From assembly GCA_025677825.1 (NCBI GenBank), contig JAIXMO010000054.1, positions 119,687 through 183,686 on the forward strand: a stretch of 64,000 nt of DNA. The letters are read 5' to 3'. The notes under the pieces were generated by a model. That model did not search any database. It was given only the letters and a program-made list of their open reading frames with translations, and was not told where the DNA came from. Below are positions 1 to 10,505 of the stretch, in pieces. Numbering within the stretch: position 1 is the stretch's first letter; the number at the start of each line of letters is the position of its first letter. This stretch comes from Helicostylum pulchrum (taxonomy: Eukaryota; Mucoromycota; Mucoromycetes; Mucorales; Mucoraceae). The translations under genes and the position numbers were made by a program.

Positions 1-185
1 CTACTACTCCAGCACTTGTCGAGTACTTAAACTTGCCCTTGTTAAAACAAGAGGAAGCACAAGCATGGAGTGTCATCTTATCAACTTCAGGTTTGATATA
101 TAGTGCTTATAGTAAAAAATGGGCCAAAAGAGCAAAGGCAATTGAAGAGTTAAAACAAGATACACCAGATAAAAAGTCAGAGTAA
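1..185 (+). CDS. 3' end of an unidentified gene (truncated by window edge)
   Basis: The first 185 bases read open in one frame and stop at TAA 183-185. The 60 visible residues include a hydrophobic stretch (WSVILSTSGLIYSAYS) followed by a basic/acidic tail rich in K and E. This could be the last membrane helix and cytosolic tail of a membrane or mitochondrial protein, but I do not recognise the family. The 5' part lies outside the window. It is transcribed towards the CRIB-domain gene on the same strand. Confidence 0.5.
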   Translation, partial: TTPALVEYLNLPLLKQEEAQAWSVILSTSGLIYSAYSKKWAKRAKAIEELKQDTPDKKSE

Positions 186-296
186 ACTGTAATAAAATAA
201 ATTTCCGAGAAAAAAAATAGTTTTATTATTTTTCCTTTCGTTTTTTTTTACCCCTTTTCTTTTTTGTTTATTTTCGATTCTGTTTTTTTTTTGTAT

Positions 297-1354
297 ATGG
301 GAAGCAGTATATCCAAAGTGAGTTGCGCTGATATTTCAAACAACCATAAAAAGAGCTATAAATCGCTTCGTCGTCATACTGTTAAAATTGACAAGACAAA
401 GATCGGTATACCTACTGATTTTAGGGCAAGTATTTTTTTTTTTTTCTGGGGAATTATTCTTGTATTAATATTTTCTACTATCATTTAGCATACGTATCAT
501 GTCGGTAAGTGGTATTATTTAATATACGAAAAAAGAAAAGAGGAAATAAAAACTTCCTTATACTAACACACTACCTCTTTTTTCTTCGAAGGAAATGGAA
601 GCCCTTTAATGGAAGAGGTAAAAAAAAAAAAAAAAAAAAAAAGACCTTGTGCCTAGATTATACCTAATAAATTTCTCGATCCCAAAGTTTGGAGATAATG
701 CAAGTGTCAATAAATCAACTAGTAGTACAGTGAGTGATAAAGACTTTATGGCAACTATGGCTCAAATCACAGACGCGCTTCAAAAACTTCCTCTTCATAC
801 CTCATCCGGCTACTACAGTCCTAAAGTAGCTCCACAGACCAAGATGGGCAATAGCGCCAGCGATCAACAAATTAAATCTCGACGTTCGTTATTAAACAGT
901 ACCGAATTAGAAAATACTCTGGAAGTATCTTCGTCTATGATGATACCTTCCCTAAAGAACTCGGATGATAATATTCAATTCAGCGAAAAGGAACGCCATT
1001 TATTACAGATGACCAAAGCTTCCTCTGTTCAATTGATGGAGCACACTAGTCCACCCAAACTGTTTACAAGTAAAAGTGATGAATGTGCTCCTACTTTATT
1101 AAAACAAGGTTTGATCGAAATGACAACTTCCGATTTAACAGGAGGTTACTATGACTTTAGTTCTTGTTTACAGAGTAGAATTGACGCTCAAATTGTCGAG
1201 TTGGCAAGAGCCAGATCAAAGAATAACAAATCAAATCGATCTCCAGTAAGTTAGAAAATCATTTTTTTTTTTTAAAAAAAATAATTTAAATATCTTTATA
1301 TATGTATAATAGAGGAATAATTTAGCGAAGGACAAGCCAACAGTGATGATATAG
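297..1354 (+). CDS. CRIB-domain small GTPase (Cdc42/Rac) effector
   Basis: Five exons splice to about 256 residues: 297-425, 489-504, 592-617, 688-1245 and 1313-1354. Splicing exons 1 and 2 creates a full CRIB motif, IGIPTDFRHTYHVG, matching the family pattern I-x-x-P-x-x-F-x-H-x-x-H-x-G. CRIB motifs bind GTP-loaded Cdc42/Rac at the cell cortex in polarised growth. The start MGSSISK could be N-myristoylated (Gly2, Ser at 5 or 6), which would place it at the plasma membrane. The rest is Ser/Thr-rich with no kinase domain, so this is a non-kinase effector (Gic/SPEC type) rather than a PAK. Intron 1 (426-488) starts with GC (AGG|GCAAGT), a GC-AG intron. Intron 3 (618-687) contains a 23-A run and needs an AAG acceptor; reading straight through gives a stop. 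The window supports the family strongly but not the exact partner. Confidence 0.8.
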
Positions 1355-1399
1355 AATTTTTTTTTCTGGTATAATAATAAAACGAAATATTTTTCTAGA

Positions 1400-4300
1400 T
1401 TATTTTGACATGCGTGGGTTTTTAGTACATTTAGTGAGAAGATGAGCTTTCCAATCAGTTTCAGTGGATCTACTCATATCTTGTTGACAAAAGGGGCAAC
1501 GAGATTGCTTAGATGCTGTAGCTATAATTAATAAAATGATGTTTAGATTTCTGCAAAATTTCCTACACGTAAAAAAACTAACCTGTGCAAGCCTTTTTTA
1601 ATGTATGTTGTAACCATTGTTCAACAGGGACATATTCTCTACAATGAGTACACTGTTTAACCAAATGTTTACGTTCGCAATCAGTCTTTAAATGGTCTTT
1701 TAAAGTAGATACTTCCAAAATGATTTGGCACATGGGACAATTGGTTAATACAGGACAATCATTATAGTAATGAGAAATAAGCGTATCTTCATTAAATGTA
1801 TCGTCTTCTTCATCACAAAATATACAAACGTTTGTCTTTTCTTCTTCTTCCTCTTCTTCAATTACCTTTGCAACTTTGGCAACCTTCTTCTTTGTAGTTG
1901 TTTTCTTTTCTTCAGTTCTTGATTGTGCCTTTGTAGTTTTTTTAGTGCCGTTTGATTTAACAGCTAAAGCTCTCAGCTCATTTACTGTAGTTGAAGTAGA
2001 AGCCTTGATCAACTTTTTCTTTTCCGATTTTTTAGTTTCTTGATTTAACAACTTGATTGTATCATTTTCTAAAAAGGTACATATCGTTTTAAAGTCTGTA
2101 TCTTGTTGTTGATGTTGTGATACAATCACCAATAGGTCCCAACTAGATTTACGTACATCAGCATGAGGATGATTTTTTAAGTAAGAAACAATAAATGTCA
2201 TGATGTCTTTACGATGAAAGTTTGCATCTGTTTTCCATTGAGGGATCAATACTTTTTTAGTAACAATCAAGACTAATTCGATACGTGCTTTGGCATCCTT
2301 CATGTTTCGGATCATACGTTCCTTTAAACAGAGTGGGATAACAGTAGGGTATAATTCAATCAGTTCTAATACACTCTTGGTAGCAGTAGTCTTGATACCG
2401 GGATTGTTATCGCTGGTTCTCATTAATACACGAGTAAAGAATTTTTGAATGCATCCAAGAATTTTACTGTTGCAGGTCTCTAATTGTTTTTCTACTTTAC
2501 TATATTAGTTTTACGTACGCGCACACACTTGTTTAAAATGTCTGTACAAACCATGTAATTCTTTCCATAATTGGATTGCTTGATTAAAGATAGATTCTCT
2601 TGAATCAGTCACTGCTTCACCAATCATTAAAAGCGAAGCCTGAATAAACTCTAAATCCTGACCTTCTTTTTGTTCAATCAATTGAGACAGTTGATTTAAA
2701 CCACTTTGTCTGCACTTGACCTTGACACTCATAATACAAGCTACGATATCCTCTCCAAACTGTTCAATGGATAACTCGCAAGATTCAATATCATCTTCGG
2801 TTAATGGTTCTGGTATAGTTTCTGGGTCTATAATTTCTTTCACTACAACAGGTTCTACTTTCTTTTCAGTGATGGAAGGGATGGGAATTCTGGCTGATAA
2901 TAATGATGGACTACCTTCTTCCTTTTTATCATCAATACATAATGCATCAAAGCTTGTCCAGTTGGCAATGGCTTCATCGAGTAATTGTTCCGGATGAGCG
3001 GCAGGCTGATTTAGTTTTGATTCAGTTGATGTTACATTCACTGATTGTATATCAGGAATTGCATTCTAAAAAAAAACGATGAACTTAGTAACACAGTTTA
3101 ATAAAAATAACAATAGAATTACCTCTGTAAGTTCATCTTGTTCATCATCTTCTTCTTCGCTGTTATAAAGCGAAGAACTAACAGCAGTATCAAAAGGCAA
3201 AATATCACCATCTCTTGTGATTTGAATACCGGAATGCTTTAAAAGAGATTCGGCAGTTTGTCTAACCTGAATCATATCAGCCTATTTTACAAACAGTTAC
3301 GATTGTGTACATATTTATTTGTGTAATGGTTTGTTACCTTGATTTTATCTGCTTCATCGTAATTTTTGGACTCTACCGCTTGTTGTTTATCGGTTTCTAA
3401 ATTGATAAGGAATCTCCAAAGCCCCGTTAATCTATCGCCCAACTCCTTATAAATCTTTGCCTCCTTAAAATCTTCATCTATTTTATAGTACGGAAAAAAC
3501 CTTAATATACACGTATATAAAATATTAACAGCACAGCGCAAAAAAAAATTATATATACCTTGAGCCGATTCTTCTTCTGCATTTTGAATTACTTGAATCC
3601 ACTGCTCCAAATTAAAATCTGAATTTGTGTTATGTATGGTCGATCTTTGTTGAATCTACAAGATGAAAAAAAAAGGAGGGGAATTAACATAAAAGGTAAT
3701 CCCTTTTTTTTTTTCGCCTCTCTCTTTATTTACCTCGTTTGAAATACTTTGGTGGCGATATTGATCAGCCGATACAAGTGAATTATCGTTCAGGGAAACT
3801 GTATGTCCCAAGATATTTAATGCCAATAAACCAACCTAATAAATTATGAGTATTTTTTTTTACCCCAGCAATTTTTTTTGTTCCTATTTACCTGCTTATG
3901 AACATTAAGCCTATTTTCATGACATCCTTTAATCACAAGTCGAATATATTCACAATCCGCTTGTATTTTGATCGACTTGAGTTCCCGGTCTTGAAACCTA
4001 TTGTTGTTATTGAGGCTTACGAAACTATTAGAGAATGTTAGTCAGGGGAAAAGGTAACACTCTTTTATATGTATACCCTAATCTAGTAAACTGAATGTAC
4101 ATTGAATCTTGCGCTTGTTCTTTTGTGATACCAATAAACAACTCAATTTGAGACGCTATTTTATAATGATGTGACAGAATTTGAACTTTAGATATACTAC
4201 ATAAACCAGACTTGAATCGTAAAATTAAATCTTGTGGGTATTCTGGAAACCTATTTTATGCTTAGTATATGTAATGCCCATTCACTCCCGGGTAAGTTAT

Positions 4301-4484
4301 GTCGCCAAATAAAAAATTAAAGAATTAAAAAAGAAAATCTGTACCTTTTTGTTTGCCAACCTCTATGACTGACGTTTTGAAAAGGATCTTGGTTATTTCC
4401 AGGACTTGATTCGATCAACTGTTCTGGTTCATAATCTGGTTCACTTGAAGAGCAATGTGCAATCTCAAAAGGAATAGAGTCCAT
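1400..4484 (-). CDS. CEP104: CEP104-like microtubule-associated protein (TOG domain and zinc fingers)
   Basis: A minus-strand gene of roughly ten exons starts at ATG 4484-4482 and stops at TTA 1400-1402. The N-terminal ~150 residues match the CEP104 jelly-roll layout: GWQTKRFPEYPQDLIL, then ILSHHYKIASQIELFIG, RLGFVSL, RELKSIKI and HKQVGLLALNILG. A coiled-coil stretch with QQAVESKNYDEADKIK follows. A helical-repeat (TOG/ARM) block lies around 2050-2430, then a basic Lys/Thr linker. The tail carries repeated C-x2-C...H...C zinc fingers (CIFCDEED, CPMCQ, CTHCRE, CPFCQQ). In animals and algae CEP104 sits at ciliary tips and binds tubulin through its TOG domain. The neighbours give no ciliary context, so a cytoplasmic microtubule-end role is my inference. 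Domain order supports the family well; exact exon edges in the middle are less certain. Confidence 0.8.
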
Positions 4485-5396
4485 CTTACGAAATAATAAT
4501 AAATAGAAAAAGAAGAGAGGAAAAAAATCGAGGAGCAATAAATTTCTCAACTAAATAAAAAAACAAAAAAAACCTCGTGTCATATAACCCAATTACTATT
4601 TACAACACAGGTTAAACTTCGTATAACAGCTTTATACTTTTTTACGTTTACATACGAAAAAAACGGAGACTTTTGCCTATCACTACTTTACATTAAAACA
4701 AAAACAAAAAAAGACACTTTTTCCGTTACACGCGAAACGGTTGAACTAATACCGAGTAATTTGTTTCTGAATCTCAAAAAAATGTAATTACATAATTTCA
4801 AATCATTTAGTTTTGATGTGTCATGATGTATTATACAGCAAAATGTTTTAAAATAATATATACATACATATGCACGCGTCATATTTGTACATGTTCTAAA
4901 TATACACATATACACATTTATAAAAATGCTATATGACTAAACAGCCGCGCGTCATATCAAAAGAATCTTGCCCGAACCGATAAAAAGCTCAGTACTCACG
5001 TGGGCTGAGCAAAAGCACAATTGCTGATCTGTTTACAATGAAAGAAATCTTTACTTCAAAAAAAGATCAAAACGTACGCATCTTTTCTTTAAAATAACAT
5101 TCGTTTTTTTATAAATCAGAATTAGTCATAGATAAAATACGCGTTATCTATTATACAACGTCCCTCACATATGATAGAAGTGCATAGCATTATATAGGCG
5201 GCGCCATTCTGATACGGGGGAATATTTGCCAAGCCAATTAACGTGTACAAAAAAAAAAAAAAAAAAAAGATGGGCACCGTGAAAAATAAACCCGGGAAAT
5301 TCTTGGTTTATATAAAGGAACAAAAAAAAAAGGTTCACTTTTTTTTTAAGCAAATATTATCTCTTTTTGCTTTCTAAGCAAAAACAAAAACAAAAA
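4485..5396. other. Intergenic region, divergent promoter zone
   Basis: About 900 bases separate the divergent starts of the CEP104-like gene and the low-complexity gene at 5397. It contains A/T tracts, a CACGTG palindrome (5000-5005, within gtactCACGTGggctgagc) and a TATA-like tatataaag near 5311 upstream of the rightward gene. Short ORFs here show no coding character. I see no RNA gene. Confidence 0.5.
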
Positions 5397-6029
5397 ATGA
5401 CTGGATCTACTACTGTTACTCAAACAAAAAAAACGTTTCCTATAATTAATATGATACGCGGTAAGAAAACTATTACACCTATCATTACATCTGTTCCAAA
5501 ATACAATGATCCTTATATGCCACATATAAGTCAACACTCTCATTCTACTCCTTGTCTGTCCAAGTCTCCAGTCCGTCATAATGCCAATGCTTCTATGCCT
5601 CGCTTAACTATTAAACCACAACGACAAGTTCACCATCACCATCATCATTATTATTTAAATACTCCTAGTTGTCCTAATGCACCTATACCATCAGATCAAC
5701 CATTCTATATCCATTCATCATCATCATACGGTACCTCTCCACCCTTATCTCCACCTCCACTCTCCCCAAACATGTCTAGACCTTCGTGGAGAAACAGTAA
5801 ACGTTCATCTACTTGGCAGCCCGCACCCTCTATCTCCAGTTCCGAAGAAGATGAAGATGATGATAATACGCCTATCGGTCTCCAATTGATCAAATCAGAC
5901 TCTCTATTAAGTGATTATAACGAAGATGGTGATGATGAATTAATTCCTATTGCCGGGCTATCTTTAAATACACCTTATATGTCTGCTGCTGAAAAGTATA
6001 AAGCTAAAGTAAAGGCAAGACTGTTTTAA
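5397..6029 (+). CDS. Uncharacterised Ser/Pro/His-rich protein
   Basis: This is a single-exon ORF of 210 residues. I chose ATG 5397 because it follows an A-rich leader and a TATA-like box; an in-frame ATG at 5367 would add ten Lys/Gln residues. The protein is low complexity: a His cluster (VHHHHHHYY), a Ser/Pro stretch (SPPLSPPPLSPNMSRPSWR) and acidic runs (SSEEDEDDD). The C-terminus ends in PYMSAAEKYKAKVKARLF, which looks helical. No domain is recognised. The Ser/Pro and acidic motifs suggest a phosphorylated, mostly disordered regulatory protein, but that is only inference. The long opposite-strand ORFs across the same bases are shadows. Confidence 0.6.
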   Translation: MTGSTTVTQTKKTFPIINMIRGKKTITPIITSVPKYNDPYMPHISQHSHSTPCLSKSPVRHNANASMPRLTIKPQRQVHHHHHHYYLNTPSCPNAPIPSDQPFYIHSSSSYGTSPPLSPPPLSPNMSRPSWRNSKRSSTWQPAPSISSSEEDEDDDNTPIGLQLIKSDSLLSDYNEDGDDELIPIAGLSLNTPYMSAAEKYKAKVKARLF

Positions 6030-6418
6030 GTCTAAAAACAAACAAACAAACAAACAAACACTGTACCATATAATTCATATTATTATTAGCTTCTAGGCTT
6101 CTATAACTATTTATTTCGTATTTTATACTTATAACCTCTTTCGAGATCATTTAAATAAAATATCTGATTTAATACATATAAAAAAAACGATTTTTTGATT
6201 TTTTCAATAGCAGCACTGCTTAAAATATTGATGCAACTTAATGAAATTTATTGATGCTAATTTATGGAGAATTATAGCACAGAACATGAGAAAGGCGTAT
6301 AAGGGATTTATTTTTAATTCACCAGTACTTTTTTCCTCTTCTATCTCTTCAAAACAAGTATTTCATTCTTTAAAAAAAATGACAGCTTGCAACCCAGCAC
6401 AAAAAATGTAATTCTGGG

Positions 6419-6425
6419 TGACGTC
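6419..6425 (+). promoter_or_regulatory. TGACGTC (CRE/ATF-like) element upstream of RIP1
   Basis: TGACGTC lies 116 bases before the Rieske ATG, in an otherwise A/T-rich 510-base spacer (6030-6540) that holds no gene. CRE-type palindromes bind bZIP (ATF/CREB) factors in fungi. The same heptamer stands 149 bases before the cytochrome oxidase subunit gene at 24468. Function is inferred from motif and position only. Confidence 0.35.
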
Positions 6426-6540
6426 GAAACTGACGGCCCCTTCTCCGAAGCCTTGTTGATTTTCGAAAAAAAAAAAAAAACCTCTCTCTCTTTAAACCTC
6501 CCCACTCTAATTTAATTATAATAGACACTTTAGAGACAAA

Positions 6541-7522
6541 ATGGCCTCCTTAGCACGTACTTTTGCCTCTTCTCTTTCTAACCGTACCTACACCACAGGT
6601 GCTGCCTCAGCACCTGCTTTAAAGAGATTTTTCTCTGTTGCCACCAACAACAAGGAAGAAGAAGATTCAGTTAAGCAAAGATCTGTCGGTGGTCTTTTAA
6701 ACAGATCTCAAGTCAATGGTACTTTTTTCTTCTTTTTTAAAAAAAGATATACATGCAAAAGAAAGGAAAAAAAAAATAGCTAATATATTTTATTGTTTAA
6801 ATTAGCCATTTCTTCTCAATCTGTTATGCAAGCTCGTCACAGCACCACCAACATTCCCGACTTTTCTAAATACAAAAAGACCAAGAACAGTGGTGAAGCC
6901 AGTCGTACATTTGCTTACATGATGATTGGTTCTACCGGTTTATTGACTGCCGCTGGTGCTCAAGCTACCGTTACCGATTTCTTATCCAACATGTCTGCTT
7001 CTGCTGATGTTTTAGCTTTAGCTAAAGCCGAAGTTGAATTGGCCTCTATTCCCGAGGGTAAGAACGTCACTATCAAGTGGAGAGGAAAGCCTGTTTTCAT
7101 TCGTCATCGTACCGAATCCGAAATTGCTGAAGCCAACACTGTCAACGTTGCTGAATTACGTGATCCCCAACAAGATGCCGAGAGAGTAAAGGATCCCAAG
7201 TGGCTTGTTATGTTAGGTGTTTGTACTCATTTGTAAGTACTAAAGAAAAGAAAAAGAAAAAAAAGTGATAATCTAAAATTGACATGTTTTTTTTATAGGG
7301 GTTGTGTACCTATCGGTGAAGCTGGTGACTTTGGTGGATGGTATTGTCCCTGTCACGGTTCTCATTATGATATCTCTGGTCGTATTCGTCAAGGTCCCGC
7401 TCCTCTTAACCTCGAAATTCCCGGTAAGTTTCTTTTTTTTATTTTTAGCAGTGAAATATAATTTACTAAACTTTTTATGTGTAGAATATAACTTCCAAGA
7501 AGATATGCTTATTATCGGTTAA
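6541..7522 (+). CDS. RIP1: Ubiquinol-cytochrome c reductase Rieske iron-sulfur subunit
   Basis: Four exons (6541-6718, 6806-7232, 7299-7423, 7485-7522) encode the complex III Rieske protein, which passes electrons from ubiquinol to cytochrome c1 in the inner mitochondrial membrane. The N-terminus is a Ser/Arg/Ala-rich mitochondrial presequence. The single transmembrane helix is around [21 protein letters not shown]. The 2Fe-2S ligands are present as CTHLGC and CPCHGSHYD, with the first box (CTHL|GC) split by intron 2. The tail [21 protein letters not shown] is the conserved ending. All splice junctions keep frame and intron 3 has a TTACTAAAC branch-point-like site. MZM1, the chaperone for this subunit, lies about 14 kb to the right. 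Confidence 0.97.
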
Positions 7523-7889
7523 ATATTCTTATTTACATGTAACACCAACCATTTTATTCTTTTTTAAAATATATACAGTGCGGCTGGTAAATTTTGTCCG
7601 TTTTGAAAAAATAAATGGCAATTACCGAAAAAATAAACGTCGGTTTCTGCACATATTCAATATCATATGTTGTCGTTATTAGAACGGGATTTTTTACTGT
7701 ATTTTTGTGATCTTTATCACGACGAATTATTTTTAAAACGGAAATTTGTTACTCAACGTATAAGTTTGAAAGTTGACGTTACGTCGTGTGTAAATAAAGT
7801 AGTATAAATAGTGAGCACAAGTTCCTGTTTTATAAGAAGTGTGAGTAGTAAAAAACGATGCAACGAGTTCTAAATAATTCAGGGGAAAC

Positions 7890-8140
7890 CAATTTCGCAA
7901 AACTACTACACATGTTCATCTCATAAAAAATAGGTTTTAATAATGCAAAAAAATATTTGAAAAAAAAAAAATCCAGTAGAGGGAAACTTCATATTTGACG
8001 GATAGTATTAGCATATACTATGATAAAGAAAGGAATAATTAGTGAAACTCAGTTAGGAACCAGAATAAGTTATAGCGATAAGATGTAAGATTATACTTAC
8101 TTGCTGTATGATTTAATTATTTACAAATGTCAAAACTACG
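7890..8140 (-). repeat. Dispersed repeat family 1, copy A (inverted)
   Basis: Read on the minus strand, this 250-base stretch aligns by eye with 15378-15645 (plus) and partly with 51530-51760 (plus). Shared blocks include GTTTTGACATTTGTAAATAA, AGTTTCACTAATTAT, CTTTATCATAGT and CTACTGGATTTTTTTTT (CTGTACTGG in copy B). It starts about 20 bases after the stop of the uncharacterised gene at 8161-9113, so it may be its 3' flank or part of the same mobile unit. No coding potential is seen. The rest of the spacer (7523-7889) holds nothing recognisable. Confidence 0.65.
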
Positions 8141-8160
8141 ATAAAAAAATATTAAGTAAA

Positions 8161-9113
8161 TTAATTTATAATCAGTCTGGACAACGTACTGAGCAATTCC
8201 TTCAACTGTTGCTTAGTTGCTGTGATATCAGCGTTATTCTTAGCAGTACGAACTTGGTTTGCAACTAAAAACAATGGTTAATTGTTATATCGATCAAAGA
8301 AGAATTACTAAGGTTTCTTTTTATCGTTGCTTTATATATTTAAAGAAAATTAATAACGCACTTTGGCCATATCTTGTTAACTTACCTTTTTGTACGTCTC
8401 TACTAACGCGGTCCTGCATCTTCATTTCCGCAAAACGAAAGTTTTTGAAGTGTTCTATTTACAGTAAATAAATAGAAAACATAATTCATGTGAAGGGGCT
8501 TATCTCCAGCCAACAACGAGGCGTATTCAACGGAGTTTTTTGTTTTATACTTAAACAAACAAGCAACTTCCAGAGCGTGGTTAGCTTCTAGTAACTCCAA
8601 ATAACGCAACGTTTTGAAAGTTACAGAAGCATTAAAAGTGCTTCGCAGTTTATCCAAACTAGCCTCATCTACCTCAGCTTGCTTGATTGCAGTGATCCGT
8701 TTAACCTCTTCTTTCTCAGCAGGGTTCATCCGAAGGTACAATTCCGAAAGTAACGTAGGGGTTACTGTAGCTTTAGGAACAGCTTAGGATATGTATAAAA
8801 TGAATGCCATTTACATATATACAAACATGTATTATTTATAGTTACCACTGGCAGCAAGAGCAAGCTCAGAGCTTTTGAGCACGCTAAAAACATTATATTT
8901 GTTTACTACCCGAGGTTTCTCTGGGATAGCCTCTGTTTTATAAAGCTTCAAAAGCTCATGTTTAACATTGCTAGCCGAGAAACTGTAACCAAGGTTAGCT
9001 AACTCTTCTCTAGCTGTTTCGTCGTCTTTCTCGCGTTCAGCGTTTTTTCTTTGAAATAAGTTTTTTAATTTTGTCGTTTTTAATTTTGTTATTTTTTTTA
9101 TTTTTGGGTCCAT
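8161..9113 (-). CDS. Uncharacterised Lys/Glu-rich protein, 3' structure unresolved
   Basis: Exon 1 starts at ATG 9113-9111 (MDPKIKKITKLKTTK) and splices (G|GTAACT to AAG|CT) into a second exon, joining ELALAAS to AVPKATVTPTLLSELY. It continues with TFKTLRYLELLEANHALEVA. A last intron (GTAAGT to TTTAG) leads to VANQVRTAKNNADITATKQQ and a stop at 8161-8163. Between these two exons the frame shifts near 8450-8520, and I found no consensus intron that restores it. Either a small indel has broken the gene or an atypical intron is used; the un-shifted frame simply stops at 8403. It is mostly helical and charged, and I recognise no family. Its 3' end abuts a dispersed repeat, so a link to a mobile element is possible. 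Confidence 0.5.
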
Positions 9114-10505
9114 TTTTTTTATTGGCCAATTTCCAGTCCATTTGTACTAAAAAAATAAAATGATATCTTTGTGATGCTAGCTTTATCTTTTTTCTTCGTA
9201 TCGGTCAATCTCACTTTATTCTGAACTCCAACTTGACGAAATGTAATAAACTATGGAAAATTCTTGATACGCGTTCTATTTACACGTTCAGGCAAAAAAA
9301 AAAAAAAAATGTGGCGCGCAACAAGTTTGAGACATGTACTGACATAAAAATGGTTATAATTTTCAAAATAGTTCTTAAACTCATTCAACTCATTATTAGA
9401 AAAATGTATTCCGTATCTTCTTATAGAAGAGCTTAAACATTAGAATCACAGACAGATTTCTCAAAAAAAGGGGTTAATCATTGATGTGTTTTTCGCCTTT
9501 AAATGCAGGGGCTTACTCTTTTGATCGGTTGTTGTATTATAAAGATTGGAAGTAGTTAGTAATAGATTTTTTTCTTTTGACAATGAGTATGTATCAACTG
9601 TGGTAAAGAAAAAAGATCTGCTTGAAAATCACTACTTAAAAAAAAACTCGCAACTTAAAAAAATTGCTCACATAAGACATCGCTGCTCAATTTAGTTATT
9701 TAATGAAATCAGACTACACTCTGAAATCGAATTGTGCCAAATAGTATATATACATAAACGTATGATGCACTTTGTATAGTCATTTTACAAGCGGATGATC
9801 GCGAAACCCGGTTATATCCACGGATGTCTTCCATAAAAATACCTTTTCTCTTATTAAATTGACTATCATTACCGATTTTCTTCTAGTTATGTCTCTGATC
9901 AAGCGGTTTTGGGGTTTCCTTTCTAATTATGACGGGAGCCTGCAAAACTAGGTACTCTCATACCTTCGATCGAACGGTTTTTTTTTAAAATTTTAATCTG
10001 CAGAACCGACTCTCATGTCGTTTCTGCAAGAAATTTCATCTTAAAAACATTTTACTTAAAATCGAAAATTGGATTTAGCCAATCAAAACTAATGAGAATC
10101 ATTTAATTTGATGAGCAACTATTTTTAGTGCGGTTTCAGACCAATTTTTTGGTGAATTAAAATTAATTTCCAGAAATTAAAAAAGTGCTTTGAACTCACC
10201 ATTTGGCTTATTCTCAAACTCCTTTTTAAGAAAAATATTTTTGAATACGTTGATTTTAACCGTTTTATTCTATATAGAAACTGTACAATTTTCGAGAATA
10301 ATATAATTAAGTAAATGCCTCGTATTTCGTTTTGTATCTGAGCGATGCGAATAAAAGTAAAAATGTGATAAGGCAACAACACGACAACGAAGAGTCGGTG
10401 AAATGAACGGCTAAGCGTGCGTTCCGAATATCATTTCTTATCTTTTTTTTTTAGCGTATATATAACACTCAAATATTCCACTTTACTTTGTATTTTATCA
10501 ACATT
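9114..10505. other. Intergenic region without recognisable gene
   Basis: About 1.4 kb lies between the divergent starts of the uncharacterised gene and the A-T-R synthetase. It has an ATTGGCCAAT palindrome (9120-9129, containing CCAAT boxes on both strands) just upstream of the leftward gene, plus scattered short ORFs without coding character. A short A/T-rich leader precedes ATG 10506. I see no RNA gene or repeat shared with the rest of the window. Confidence 0.4.
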
